A stretch of DNA of 64,000 nt, from NCBI GenBank assembly GCA_905331475.1, contig CAJNYU010004517.1, positions 205,870-269,869 of the forward strand. Reading direction: 5' to 3'. Both the position numbers and the translations under genes were made by a program. This DNA comes from Rotaria socialis (lineage: Eukaryota > Rotifera > Eurotatoria > Philodinida > Philodinidae). The notes under the pieces are model-generated. The model was not told where the DNA came from, did not search any database, and worked only from the letters and a program-made list of their open reading frames with translations. Position 1 is the stretch's first letter, and each line of letters opens with the position of its first letter. Positions 27,535 to 38,304 of the stretch are shown piece by piece.

Positions 27535-28060
27535 CTGTAATGGAGAGGGGGGGGGTGGGGTACAGGAGAGCCGCAAAAACCTAACAATTCAACTTACACT
27601 CACTATTTTCTTCGAAAATATATGTGAGTTCCACAAAATAAGTGAAACGAAAATTCGTGTAGGTATATGTGCATCGATGGAGAATTGATATTTTAACTGA
27701 AATATGCTACTGTTTTAATAGGTGGGGAAAACCAAATGGATGAAAGATGGCTTACGTAATTACAGCTTTATATTGTTGATAGAATAGAAGAACAGATCAA
27801 TGTGTACAGTGAAATGAGAGAATAGATGTTTCGTTTTCACGTTTAATATTTTTTTCTTGGCTTCGTGAAAAAAAAAGTTCTGTCTAATCGTTTATTGTGG
27901 ACAGAAAGTAAAGGGTGTGTTTGACATGTCTTTTACCACAGCCAAACTATTACTTATCAATACACTTATTATGTTCATTTCATTTTATCCGATTGAAATA
28001 TAATCAATATTTTCATTTAGTATTTAATTTTATTGGCACAGGTTTTAACAAACATAATAT
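27535..28060. other. Interval upstream of the giant gene, no firm exon
   Basis: On the minus strand a polypyrimidine tract followed by CATTACAG (27536-27543) looks like a splice acceptor for the giant exon. Donor-like GTGAGT and GTAAGT words lie near 27590-27600. A short 5' exon starting near 27672 is conceivable but unsupported. Confidence 0.35.
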
Positions 28061-29809
28061 TTACAGTGAAGGAAAATATAGATGAAAATTTTCTGGGGTA
28101 ACAAACGGCCCTTTTAGACGAAGGCTGGTCAATTTACTAGATGTGCGACGTGTTGCATCATTGGTGAAACTGTTTGTGACCATTGCAAGTGATTCATAGC
28201 TGATACTAAGATTCAGCAAACAAGGTAAATGACATTGTTTGTCAGAGAGAAATTGTTCAGCATAATCTACATGAGCAGAATCAAGATAAAGATAAATAAG
28301 ATGAGAAAATATTATAGATGTTGTCGATTGTTGCTTGTCTTTCTGTGGCTCGTCATTAAATATATATAAATGTTGCAACAGAGGAAAACTTTGAGAGATG
28401 ATTTTGAAGAAATTACGCTCAAAAGGACGAAAGTCCGTCATCATCAAATATTGAACATTATCAAAAATGCCTCCTTGAAAATCATTGTTTAAATAGGAAT
28501 AGTTTTTAAATTGATACGGAAGTGAATAGATGTGGCATCTACTTTTAAATTCATATGGAAGAGAATACATATGACCTCTACATCCATTTTCTCTTGAGAA
28601 AATATCAACATGTGAGCCAACTGGTCCATATTCTCTTCTCATGAAGCTACGCTGAATGTCCTCATTCGATGAAAGAGCAATTTTAATATTCTTCTCGACT
28701 ACGCTTGTGTCAATGCTAAAAATGAATTTGTTCAATCGTGGCATATATATAAGAATATCATCGTATAATTGAAGGCCATCAATATAATTCGAATCAACTC
28801 TTATTATTGACAAATTCAATATCAGTTCTTCGAGATTGGTCATTCGACGAAGCAATGGAATGATTAGATCATCATAAAAATATGTACGTGGAAACGAGCG
28901 TAATGAGAAGTTTTTTAAGTTTGGAACTTTTTTCTATGAATAACAAAAATGAAATGGTGTTATTTATCTCTTGAAACACAACAGTTATACTAACCGTGTT
29001 GTCGACAGCTCCTAATGTATATACTATCTCTTTCACATCTATAAACAATGTTAATAAATAATTGAGACGCCCATCAAGTAAATAAAGACAATCATCGAAA
29101 GTTTTCACATTAATTTTTAACGAAGTCAAAGTTGAAGACACGCAATCGGTTGATGATAACTCGAACGTGCAAATCATCGACCGATGAAAGAAATAACAGA
29201 AATTTACCTCGACTATTTGGTTACATAACGATAAGATCAGAGCAAAAATCATCGCAAGAGTTTCAGGAAGTGGTGGTGTTTTGTCATTAAGATCAATTTT
29301 AAGATGTGTAATCTGTTCAGAAAGAAGCGTGCGAAGAGTTGCATCACCTTCAATTCAGAGACGAAAAAGGAAAATAATTATCAATTTAAATAAAGAAATT
29401 AAAATCGTTTACCTGTTAAGTACTCGAGAAATACTTCATCTTGAAAATCTACGAGTGATAACGAGTGAAGTTGAGGATAATTGATAGTATGAAGAACACG
29501 TTTCATTGAATGTTGTTCAACAATGAGTTCATGAACTTGATGATTAATTCGAGGTAATACATTTTTACAAATTTTATCAAGAACTAGATCATCAATGGAG
29601 TAGATACGATCATGAAATGATTTCATTGTCATAGAGGTCATATCAAGCTTGCGAATATAAAGTGGATCAAGCACTAATTGATCAAACCGTTGGGTAGCAT
29701 TCAAGAGTGAATAAAGAACATCGGTCATAGGTAATTTGTTAAAAATTTTGAGTAAAATTTCATTAGGCAAATCAAGTACATTGAGATCGTTATTATTTGA
29801 AATGTTCAT
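28061..29809 (-). CDS. F-box protein of bdelloid-type family
   Basis: Three exons, 29809-29413, 29347-28995 and 28933-28061, join in frame to 540 residues plus stop. The introns are about 61-65 bp (donors GTAAAC and GTTAGT). The N-terminus (about residues 9-50) is an F-box: LNVLDLPNEILLKIFNKLP...LLNATQRF. This is the motif that binds Skp1 in SCF ubiquitin ligases. The centre carries the core I associate with a large bdelloid F-box family (STLTSLKINV, TFDDCLYLLDGRL). The C-terminal half has irregular leucine-rich segments (NLEELILNL, FPLLQHLYIF, LTSLRLKGPF) that probably bind the substrate. A duplicated short stretch (MYSLPYEFKSRCHIYSLPYQF-type, near 28510-28570) is present. A TATA-like AT run lies just upstream, near 29840. 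No disruption was seen. Confidence 0.85.
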
Positions 29810-29829
29810 GTCGGATTCATTCAGTTCAA

Positions 29830-31355
29830 TCGTGTTAATTTATATATGTATATCTTTTTTTCTCATTGCCGTGTAAGAGAACAATGAAGGATGAATATTC
29901 ATGCCGTTGTAATAGGCTATGATGAGCAGATATAAGCGTTCTCTTTTTAATACACGGACAAATTTGTAATGTGTTGCCTGAAGAAAGAAAGCATAGCTAG
30001 AATCGCCAATTGACTACATGAATGAATAACCGGTGGCGACACCTGACTCATATGGTCGTAGCTGAAGAAGAAAAAAGATTAACAATGCAATTCATCAGGT
30101 GTTACACATAGGGTGTATGGAATAAGGTGGCAATGTGCGGGTAGATCTCATTGCCCCCACTTCCATGCCCACAAAATTTCGAAAAGCTTGATTCGCCATT
30201 AAATTTTTTGTTACTGGAGTAAGTATTATTCTATGCTTTCTCTGCTGGTATCATTTTTAATTAGATGATATTTCCGTTATTTGGACAATTCATAAAGTAT
30301 TTATTGTCTATTATTGCGTTTCATATCTTAATTTAATAAATTTATACATTGTTATTGTAGGCCATAAAAGAGGTAGCCGGTATTGATGAAGAGCAAATAT
30401 CCCTGGAGTAAATGCCACCAGACAGAACCTGTCCGAGCAGTAACTGTTGCTGGAGAGCAAGTGTCGCGCGAGCAAATGCTCGGGTGCAGCATTCTTGGAT
30501 TTGTAAAGAATCTTCTTTTATTCGTTTTTGTTGCATTTTTAATATTTATATCTACCTAGAACGAATATATCATTGATGAAGCAATTGACTTTTTGCAAGC
30601 TAGCATTTTCTTTCGAAATCTTGAGATTAAACTATGTAAAATACATTATTTGATTTTATTATTATAGAAATTATAACTCACCGGTTAAATTACTTTTCAA
30701 AGTGATGATATCAATATTTTCCAATTTATCATCTATGATGATAGTGCTTGTGATTAAGAAGAAGCATCCTGCTCAACATACTCTTATTGCAAGTACCTAC
30801 AAAAATATCGGCCTGACATATGAATTTGATGAGCGATTTTTTTTTGATTGTCTAGATGTAATTTTTTATATTTGGAACTTTAGAAAAAAACATGAAATAA
30901 AAGCTAATAGTCTAACAATCCAGGGCCTTCGTTTTATTTTTTTTTTCTCTCTCTCTCTCTCTTACTCTCCGATAGAGGCTAACTCGAAAATGTAGATAGT
31001 GAGTATTCATCAGTTACGATCATTTAACCAACTTATTTTATAAGGTGAAGAGCAAAGCGATGGAAAGTTTCAATAACTGATAACTATCATCTTCTTTTGT
31101 CAATCGATTGGATTGAAAGAGTGTGGCACCTGCTTTCTCTTTTTAGCTTCGATTAATTCATAGTCCTTGGTGTTGTGCCAGATTTTGACATGAATTGGAT
31201 GGAAATATTAAAAGGAAACGTTTTAGAAGATAAAATTACTGTTAAGAAATCGTCAACATTTTGACCATGCTTTGTAACATATATTGCTTTCAGCATCGCC
31301 ATCTATATTTTCGAGATCAAGAACGAATCATTTTTAAAAACTTCAGAATCCTTCA
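29830..31355. other. Intergenic with a short TPR-like relic
   Basis: Nothing firmly coding. At 30762-30830 (+) a short open stretch reads HPAQHTLIASTYKNIGLTYE, which fits one tetratricopeptide helix pair of the kinesin-light-chain-like kind common in bdelloids. It has no supported continuation and looks like a fragment. A (TC)n run lies near 30945-30965. Confidence 0.4.
30762..30830 (+). pseudogene. Possible single TPR repeat remnant
   Basis: The residues match the TPR consensus pattern of 'HPxxAxxYxNIGLxYxxxGE'. It is isolated and only about 23 codons are recognisable. No upstream or downstream TPR units with splice support were found, so it is probably a gene relic or chance. Confidence 0.3.
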
Positions 31356-31991
31356 TGAACTTACGAGGGAACGTTTTCAACTGTCCAATCACTTTTGAGT
31401 TCGAACTTTGTGCAACAGATAGACCTCAATGTAGTATGAAAAAACCCAACAGATTAAGTGCCCATAGGTCTTCTGTCGAAAGCTAAAGGCATTTTATTGG
31501 AATTTTCGCCTATTACACGGTATATACCAAAAAATCGAATGATAGTATTTCGACCTGAGATTTTCCCCAGAGGCAGGTCTATTAGTGAGTAGAATATCCT
31601 GAAAATTTCAGTCGAAAAGGGCGTTTCCTTCCTGAGGTATTTAAGTCCCAAAAATGACTCATATTGTCTAAAATATGATAGAATTTTCTGTTCATTTAGG
31701 ACCTAGATATCTCAGGAAGGAAACGCCCTTTTCGACTGAAATTTTCAGGATATTCTACTCATTAATAGACCTGCCTCTGGGCAAAATCTCAGGTCGAAAT
31801 ACTATCATTCGATTTCTTGGTATATACCGTGTAATAGGCTAAAATTCCAATAAAATGCCTTTAGCTTTCGACAGAAGACCTATAGGCACTTAATCTTTTG
31901 GATTTTTTCATACTATATTGGGGTCTATCTGTTGCATAAAGTTCGAACTCAAAAGCGATTGGACAGTTGAAAACGTTCCCTCGTTAGTTCA
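31356..31991. mobile_element. Large foldback (inverted-repeat) element
   Basis: Two arms of about 293 bp (31356-31648 and 31699-31991) are near-perfect reverse complements across a spacer of about 50 bp. Outer ends read TGAACTTACGAGGGAACG and CGTTCCCTCGTTAGTTCA; inner ends read GGGCGTTTCCTTCCTGAG and its complement. The arms differ by scattered substitutions only, so the element is fairly young or under conversion. No transposase is inside, and no target duplication was recognised. Confidence 0.9.
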
Positions 31992-32315
31992 ACGAAACGA
32001 TAGGTTTGAATGCCAAAACTTGGTGTTCTAGGTAGTACTCTTTATTTGGCTTTGGCACAGATATATTTTTCAATGATATCAGAAGATCGTCTTCGCTTTA
32101 GTCACAAAAAAGGAAATTGAGTTTTAGTAAGATTTTCAGAGCATGTCAGTACCGATCTTGACGTAGGAAAGCTGCAACTATCATCGCTAGACTCATTGAA
32201 TCTTGAAATAGATACTAATGTTAGCTAAAAAAGAAGTCATTACAAAAATCACAGTTAATAATATGGAATTAAATGAGCTTCAACATGATGTGTATCCAAA
32301 TACAGTCACATCTTT

Positions 32316-34463
32316 TTATAGAATAGTACAACACGACGAATAGCAAGCTGCTTTCTCTCCAAAGCAACCACAACAGTTGAGTGGATAATCATTTTCATAG
32401 ATCACAGTTTTCCCTTCAGGTCCAGGATATTGACAGAATCGAAATGTGCTTTCTACAATAGTGAAAATTCAGAAAAGTGTGATCAAAATTCCTTAGGCCT
32501 ATATTCATACCTAATGTGGGATCTTTCTTGTTTTGATAGTTCTCACCCATTTTATAACGAACCTCTTCAAAATTCATTCGTTCTATAGAACATTCTAAGC
32601 GCCGCATTGCATTGTTCTTAGTTTTCACTGGATTAAGTTGTTTTTCATAGTAATCCTTGATAATATTCTCCTTCAGAGGAATATCGGGAGTTTCTTCCTG
32701 TATCGACTGAACAACGTTTTCTATTGATGATTGTTTTGACCATGGTTCATGTTTCACTGACCACACTTGTGTTCTTTGTCCCTTGCGAATTCTTTTTACA
32801 TGTAAAAAGGAGTTTTGATAAAACCATGTCGAATATTGAGTATGCCATTTAACAGTTAATGTTGGTGTATGACGAAAGCCTCCCAAACCCTTGCATCTTG
32901 AACAGGTCACTTTACCGGCACCTTTACAATAACTACAGAGTTTTGTTCCACTTCTACAAAAACATCCCAGATGATTCAAATATTCACTAGAAAACTTGAA
33001 CAAACATACGCGACTAATCCGCTACTACAATGTGTGCATGAAACAATACATTTTCCTCGACAACGCGAGCATCTTAAATATGATATGCTTTCGACTAAAG
33101 CTAAGGTTTGTTTAGATTTTTCAGTAGATGGTAAATCGACTTGGTAATCATTCCAAATATGTCCAATTGCTTCACCGCGAAGTTCAGTTTCTTCGAAGAA
33201 CCGTCCTTCGTAAAAGCAAAAAGGTTATCATGTTAATCAAAGTAAATTTCGATCGATTTGTTTAAAAAAAAAGAAGAGATAAATATCTTTGATCTAATTG
33301 GAGCATACAAAGACGCTGTTAGAACTGTTCTTCTTTTGCTGTAAATTTTTTCACGGTGACCTCTATCGGGCTAACATTTGTCATATAATAGGAGCATTCT
33401 AGATTGTACATAAACATGCACTCAATATCCCTCGTAATCTAAAACTTGTAATTAGTTGCCAGAAAAGTGAACTGTTTCGTTGATCATCAAGGTTAGGGGC
33501 GTTACTTTATATTTATAAAATAAAGATAAAGAAAAAGTAGCTTTATATTTATTTAATAACGATAAAATAAAGAATAAAGAAAAATATTTTTCCTTAAAAA
33601 TCCAAAATTTGGTCTTCCGCGGATATCTCGAAGAAAATTAAGAAATTCAGGGCTAAACAATTTTGAACACTAGATTTTTTTTCAAAAATGATTTATGCCT
33701 CACCATCATTTGCGAGTATTATTTCATACTGCAATGTCAGTGATGATAAGCAAGAACTGCAATGTCAGTGATGATAAGCAAGAACTGCAATCAACGTTTT
33801 CTGTTGTTATGCAAACTATTTATCTATTTACCAATAACTGAAGAAAATCTTTCTTTATTCTTTATTTTAACTTTTATTTTCTAAATATAAAGATTAATAA
33901 AGATAAAGTAACACCCCTAATCAGGTTACCATCACATTTCAGAAAAAAACGGACTCTTACGTATTTGCATAACTCGATATGGCTATAGACGCTATTTTCT
34001 AATAGTATGTTATCTAACTTTCGATTCAACTGTAAAGCATAGACCACTCTCTATCCATGTGAATCTTGCACATTCACATCGGCATACTCTCTAGTAGAAA
34101 ACAATAAAGAATTCACCGAATACCTATTATACTAAGATATATCTGACAGTGCAGTTTACCTAATGTACGGCTTCCTAGAACCGTTTCGGTGTGCCAGCGA
34201 TAAGGTGTAACTTCCGTGCGTAGCTTTCTTGCTTCTATGAGTATTTTCATGTGGCACTGAAAAGCCATCTTTGGTTCAACACTTATGAGTTCAGCGTTTT
34301 CCACAGGTTTGGCATGATAGCAAAATTTAGACTCGACATATTGTTTGAAGTCAGCTAAAGGTTTTGGCAATGGTTTAGATGGAGTTGGTTCAATTTTTGG
34401 GATATCGGTTGTATCGGGTAGTTGATCAGCATTGAGAACTAATTCAGGAGCTACTTTGGACAT
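32316..34463 (-). CDS. SSUH2: SSUH2-like protein with CxxC zinc-binding repeats
   Basis: Four exons, 34463-34160, 33205-33010, 32953-32511 and 32452-32316, join in frame to 359 residues plus stop, close to the length I recall for animal SSUH2. Four CxxC pairs of DnaJ-like zinc-finger type lie at residues 147-150 (CSRC), 158-161 (CTHC), 173-176 (CSYCKGAG) and 184-187 (CSRCKGLG). They are followed by LTVKWHTQYS, a segment typical of the family. Upstream, residues about 62-101 (PKMAFQCHMKILIEARK, TPYRW) also fit SSUH2. The C-terminus is Cys-rich (CCGCFG...CC). SSUH2 has been linked to tooth formation in vertebrates and ssu-2 to motor-neuron biology in nematodes; the molecular role is unclear. 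Donors are GTAAAC, GTATGT and GTATGA. Intron 1 (954 bp) contains a MITE; the other introns are 56-58 bp. Confidence 0.85.
33493..33920 (-). mobile_element. MITE-like nonautonomous DNA transposon, copy 2
   Basis: Ends TTAGGGGCGTTACTTTAT and ATAAAGTAACACCCCTAA form an 18-bp terminal inverted repeat with one mismatch. The interior matches copy 1 (1509-1999) in inverse orientation, including the AT-rich arms and the 'GATTTATGCCTCACCATCAT' block. It differs by a tandem duplication of about 30 bp around 33738-33790 (TGCAATGTCAGTGATGATAA twice). It lies in intron 1 of the SSUH2-like gene. Confidence 0.85.
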
Positions 34464-36034
34464 CTTGAAATATTTCTATCTATAACATGTCGCTCTTCTC
34501 GTAAAAAAATAGTCTGAATTTCAAAGATCATGACTCTTTCTATCTTTCGAATGACTTTCGCTAGAGAAGGAATTTACAGCTTTAATGTTGACTATTTGAA
34601 AGGTACATATTTTGGTATTTATTAGTAGGAAATAAAAATATTCAAATGCAGATATCTCTTCATTTGCCAATTTTATGAGTTTATGTGTTTTTGTTAGCCC
34701 ATCATAATAGAGTAACACAAGAATCTCAACTTCAATTGCTTTGGAATTCAGTTAAAAAACAATGCAATCAAACGATAAAAATATTAGTTTAAGATATTCT
34801 ATGTGAAAAAAACAATTTCTATCAAATATCCTTTTGTCTCGAATTATATCACGAATACCTTCACTTGGTGTGTAAGAATATTATTTTTTATACAAGGCCT
34901 ACTTTAAATCTCACGAAGGATCTTGATAGAACTTGAGAGTAGCAATACACCTACAATCTCTCAATATCAGTCTGCTTCAAGTCATTCAAAATTCTTAAAT
35001 ATAAAATAAATAGTTTTTATACAAGCAACAGTGTATTTGAGTTCGTTGTTTCACTACGTATAAACAAAATAAATTTCACAATCTTACTTTAGCAACTCAT
35101 GCAACCAAATGAATAAGTATATTGGCTTCTTTATTCCAAGCCGTGTAGTTTTATTGCTCCTCGACTTTTCTTATTTGTCAACAAATAGACTGACGTGAGT
35201 GTTTTTGTTTCTCTTATCTCTACTATCCTAGTCAACATTATGATTACAACGATATTGTCTTTTTCTCTGAATAGGGTATCATTTTTCGCGTATCTTGGAA
35301 AGAGTTCTGCAAGAAAAAAACTTCCAAGTGTGATTGTCAATGCAAAACATGACAACGCATACCACATAATAGCAGAATAAATTTGAAAAAAAGCTATTCC
35401 ACGTTGATCATCAGTGTCATAATCTGAAATTAGTTCGTGTAGACGCTCTAATACAAATTTTATCCTAGCAATGCACAGCTTTTCACATGTCATATTATAG
35501 ATGACTAATTCATAGAATGAAAAGATCAAATAATGTTCATTTTTCAACAAGCGAGAGCTCTATTTTCATTGTTGCTTCGAAAGGGCTCGATAATGATTTT
35601 GTTCGTTGACAGTGGTTCGCTATGCCGATCATGGACACAATGCATTTTTATCATATTCATCATTAAATGGTAGTTGTTGAATAAATTTCCTTTGTTACAC
35701 GATTACAAGGCTGTGAAGATTTGGAATAACGCTTCATCCGTATGTATACTGATAAGAAAAATGTTGTAACTGTCAGAGTCCTTGCCAGTGATTCATCTAC
35801 TGTATAGGCTGAGTGGGCGACGCGCACCAGAAAATATACAGTTGATTTCATAAAAGTACTATATAATAAGAAATTTTCTAGCCAGCAGCTCCTCCAAAAA
35901 TTTCAACCGCCCACCCGAAAAATGAAACCTAGATAAAACACTGGTCCTTGCTACCAATTAGATTGACTGACAAATATAATTAGACCTGGCTTTTGTAAAT
36001 AGCAACTGCATAGATTTTATGATTAAAAATTCCT
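34464..36034. other. Intergenic with a weak minus-strand membrane ORF
   Basis: Apart from the uncertain frame at 35131-35550, no exon is supported. The segment around 34500-35100 is AT-rich and featureless to the eye. Confidence 0.4.
35131..35550 (-). CDS. Hypothetical small membrane protein (doubtful)
   Basis: An uninterrupted 139-residue frame with two hydrophobic segments (YSAIMWYALSCFALTITLGS and NIVVIIML) and a charged N-terminal part. I do not recognise it. Codon choice is compatible with coding, but there is no conserved motif, no clear promoter and no spliced partner. It may be an exon of a larger gene or chance. Confidence 0.3.
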   Translation of the reverse strand: MLKNEHYLIFSFYELVIYNMTCEKLCIARIKFVLERLHELISDYDTDDQRGIAFFQIYSAIMWYALSCFALTITLGSFFLAELFPRYAKNDTLFREKDNIVVIIMLTRIVEIRETKTLTSVYLLTNKKSRGAIKLHGLE

Positions 36035-36253
36035 CTACCCAGGTGAAAACCACACGGTCGTAAACGGCCGTTTTACCATAATTTATGGCCGTGTGGTATG
36101 CACCGTATTATGGCCGTTTTTCGGCCGTATTACGATCGCTATTGGCCGTATACGACACGATTAATTACGGTCGTAATACGGTGCATGCCAAAACGTCAAG
36201 TTACGGCCGTATACGACCGTTTCTGGTAAAGTCACAATGCTCGACCTGGGTAG
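36035..36253. mobile_element. GC-rich palindromic MITE-like element
   Basis: Bounded by CTACCCAGGT and ACCTGGGTAG, so the element may be CCCAGGT-ended with a TA target duplication. The inside is unlike the flanking DNA: dense ACGGCCGT, CGGTCGTA and TACGGCC words. It includes a near-perfect inverted pair, GGTATGCACCGTATTA and TAATACGGTGCATGCC. Almost the whole element can fold back on itself. No ORF. Confidence 0.75.
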
Positions 36254-37460
36254 TTATAATTTAATTTATACTTAAGAAGTCGAGACTGTCGGAAAAACTA
36301 TAGAATAGGCAACCGTTGGGCTTTGGAAATTTCCCTAATATATTTATTCTACAAAGATTTACTAGCTAAAGATTGTATTCTAGTATCTGCATATGACGCA
36401 CGCTTGGACATTCGCCTTTCATTACAAAGAAACTCATCTGCTAAGACTACAGATATGAATTATTTATGTTTTTTGACCGCTCCGTCGTTGTCATACTTGA
36501 ATAGCATGTTTTCACAGAGATGAAACAAGAAACTTCGCTGCAGCTCTCATTTTATTCAGAGGACGCGATCGAAATTCTCAGAACATGACAGGATCACCTT
36601 TTTGGCCATCTTCAACAGCACTCCTGGTTCTCGAGATATGTGGGACCACATTTTTTCGCTTCCGGTGGTCACGATAGGGGCTGGAATGGCATGTCTCTAG
36701 TTATGACATCTCTATATAAAAAGCATTTTGTAAAGTGAAATGTTATTTTGATTGTTAGTTAAATTTCGTTCCGTTTTGATAAAGAAGGTGGATATCTATA
36801 TAAAAACAGAACTATTTTTACCGAATTTATAGGGTTACATTTTCTATCATTCCCATTATTGGTGACACCATGAAGACGTAAACTATTTACAAACAATGAT
36901 TCTGTTGAGAAAATAGTACCATGTATGTACGCAATGATTTTTTCCGAAATAAAATAACTTGTAATATACTAGCGCCCGATACAGTGATTGTTATTAAAAC
37001 AGATCAACAGCTAATTTGTTTAAACATAATTAGATCCAAAAATGATTTCGTAAATCAGAGTTTATGATTACGCTAAATTCAAGCTATTCGTTTGCCGCTA
37101 CTTATTCTAATATGATTTGAATTTTTCGAAGAGAAAACGTGACCATCCACGAGAAAAATAAAGAATAAGTCAGATTATTCTTTTAGCTATTGTTTCTATT
37201 AGGAAATTATTTTTTTTAATGACAAAAGGTTTGCGTGGGAGTATTTCTAGAAGAGATTCTCCAATTTATATTTTCCTAGAAACAGAAAACTGTCGGTTTA
37301 AAATAAAAATTCAAAAGGATTTATCAGCCATTTTGATTATCATCGATTGAAGAGAATGGTATCTTTTGAATGGAAAAAATAAAAATAATTCCGATCGTTA
37401 GTCTCTTCAAATATGAACGATTGAAATGCATTGATCACTAATATCAAGCTAATAAAATAT
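36254..37460. other. Intergenic, nothing recognised
   Basis: A somewhat GC-richer block at 36535-36710 stands out from its AT-rich surroundings but shows no ORF, inverted ends or known motif. The rest is AT-rich and featureless. Confidence 0.4.
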
Positions 37461-38301
37461 TTAATGATTAATTTTGTTCATCATACCAGCAGCAATAACT
37501 ACGGATTTAATACTTCGACGTCGTTTGGCTTCGTCATCGGACGGATTCGTCGATGGTTTTCCTGATTTCGGGACTGGTTTTGGTGTGGTTTTTAAACTAG
37601 TTGCTTTTTTTAATTTCGCTAGAAAATCATTTGTTAATAAAGTTGCGTCGTTTAATAATGGAGTATATGTTCCTTCATCTAGAATTAAAACGATTTGGTT
37701 TTGTTTTTGTTCATTATAAAAAATACAAATCGTCTACCATCAATTTCGGTTAATACACAATGAATATGCGCTGGATAACGACGTCGTCCCGTTGAGAAAA
37801 AATTCGATTCAGGTGTTGCAAGATGTAATGGTTCTCCATTACTAATTAAACATAAATCTAATTTTACTGTCGATGATAAACAACAATGAGTTCGGATATA
37901 ATTTAATAAATGTACTGGCTAGTCGGTAGAAAATTAAATTAGCAAAACAAAACAAAACCAATGAAGCAAAGATTTACTCGACAGTTTCCATTTACAAGTA
38001 AAACACAAGCTTCGCCGTAGTGAACTTCGATCAGCATTTTCTTCTTCTATAACACTATTCGCGATCGATAAAGAAAAACAACAAAAAAAAGAAAATCGAT
38101 TTCCCGTTTAATAAACATTCTCGAGATGACACTTCATCGTTCCTGTCTAACATCTAGAAAAAGAATTCTACCTCGCCGATATGCATAGACATTATTAATT
38201 CCAAATGAATAATCAACATTGATATATTTATCCAAGACACTTTTCAAATAATAAAACTCTTCGATTTTCTTTACATTTTCAACATTGTAGCGCGGATGTG
38301 T
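37461..38301 (-). CDS. Unrecognised multi-exon gene, 5' end not found
   Basis: Four spliced segments join in frame over 197 residues: up to 38301-38172, 38046-37978, 37914-37738 and 37678-37461, ending NKINH-stop. Donors are GTAGAA, GTAAAT and GTAGAC; acceptors are TATAG, GCCAG and TCTAG. Visible features: a helical, charged start (KKIEEFYYLKSVLDKY), SLCFTCKWKL, a likely beta-rich core (LCLISNGEPLHLATPESN, RRRYPAHIHCVLTEID), then a Lys/Pro/Ser-rich tail with a possible nuclear signal (EAKRRRSIK). A TGA lies directly in frame upstream (38302-38304) and no ATG or convincing acceptor follows it. An AG at about 38268 could serve as the acceptor for this exon. It may be 5'-truncated, or its first exons were missed. 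Confidence 0.5.
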
Positions 38302-38304
38302 TCA

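Noticed and set aside
27535-27587. Start codon of the giant protein at about 27587 (LGFCGSPVPHPPP)
   Set aside because: It is a TTG, reads through a polypyrimidine tract and CATTACAG acceptor, and enters through the N gap. More likely intron or misjoined repeat.
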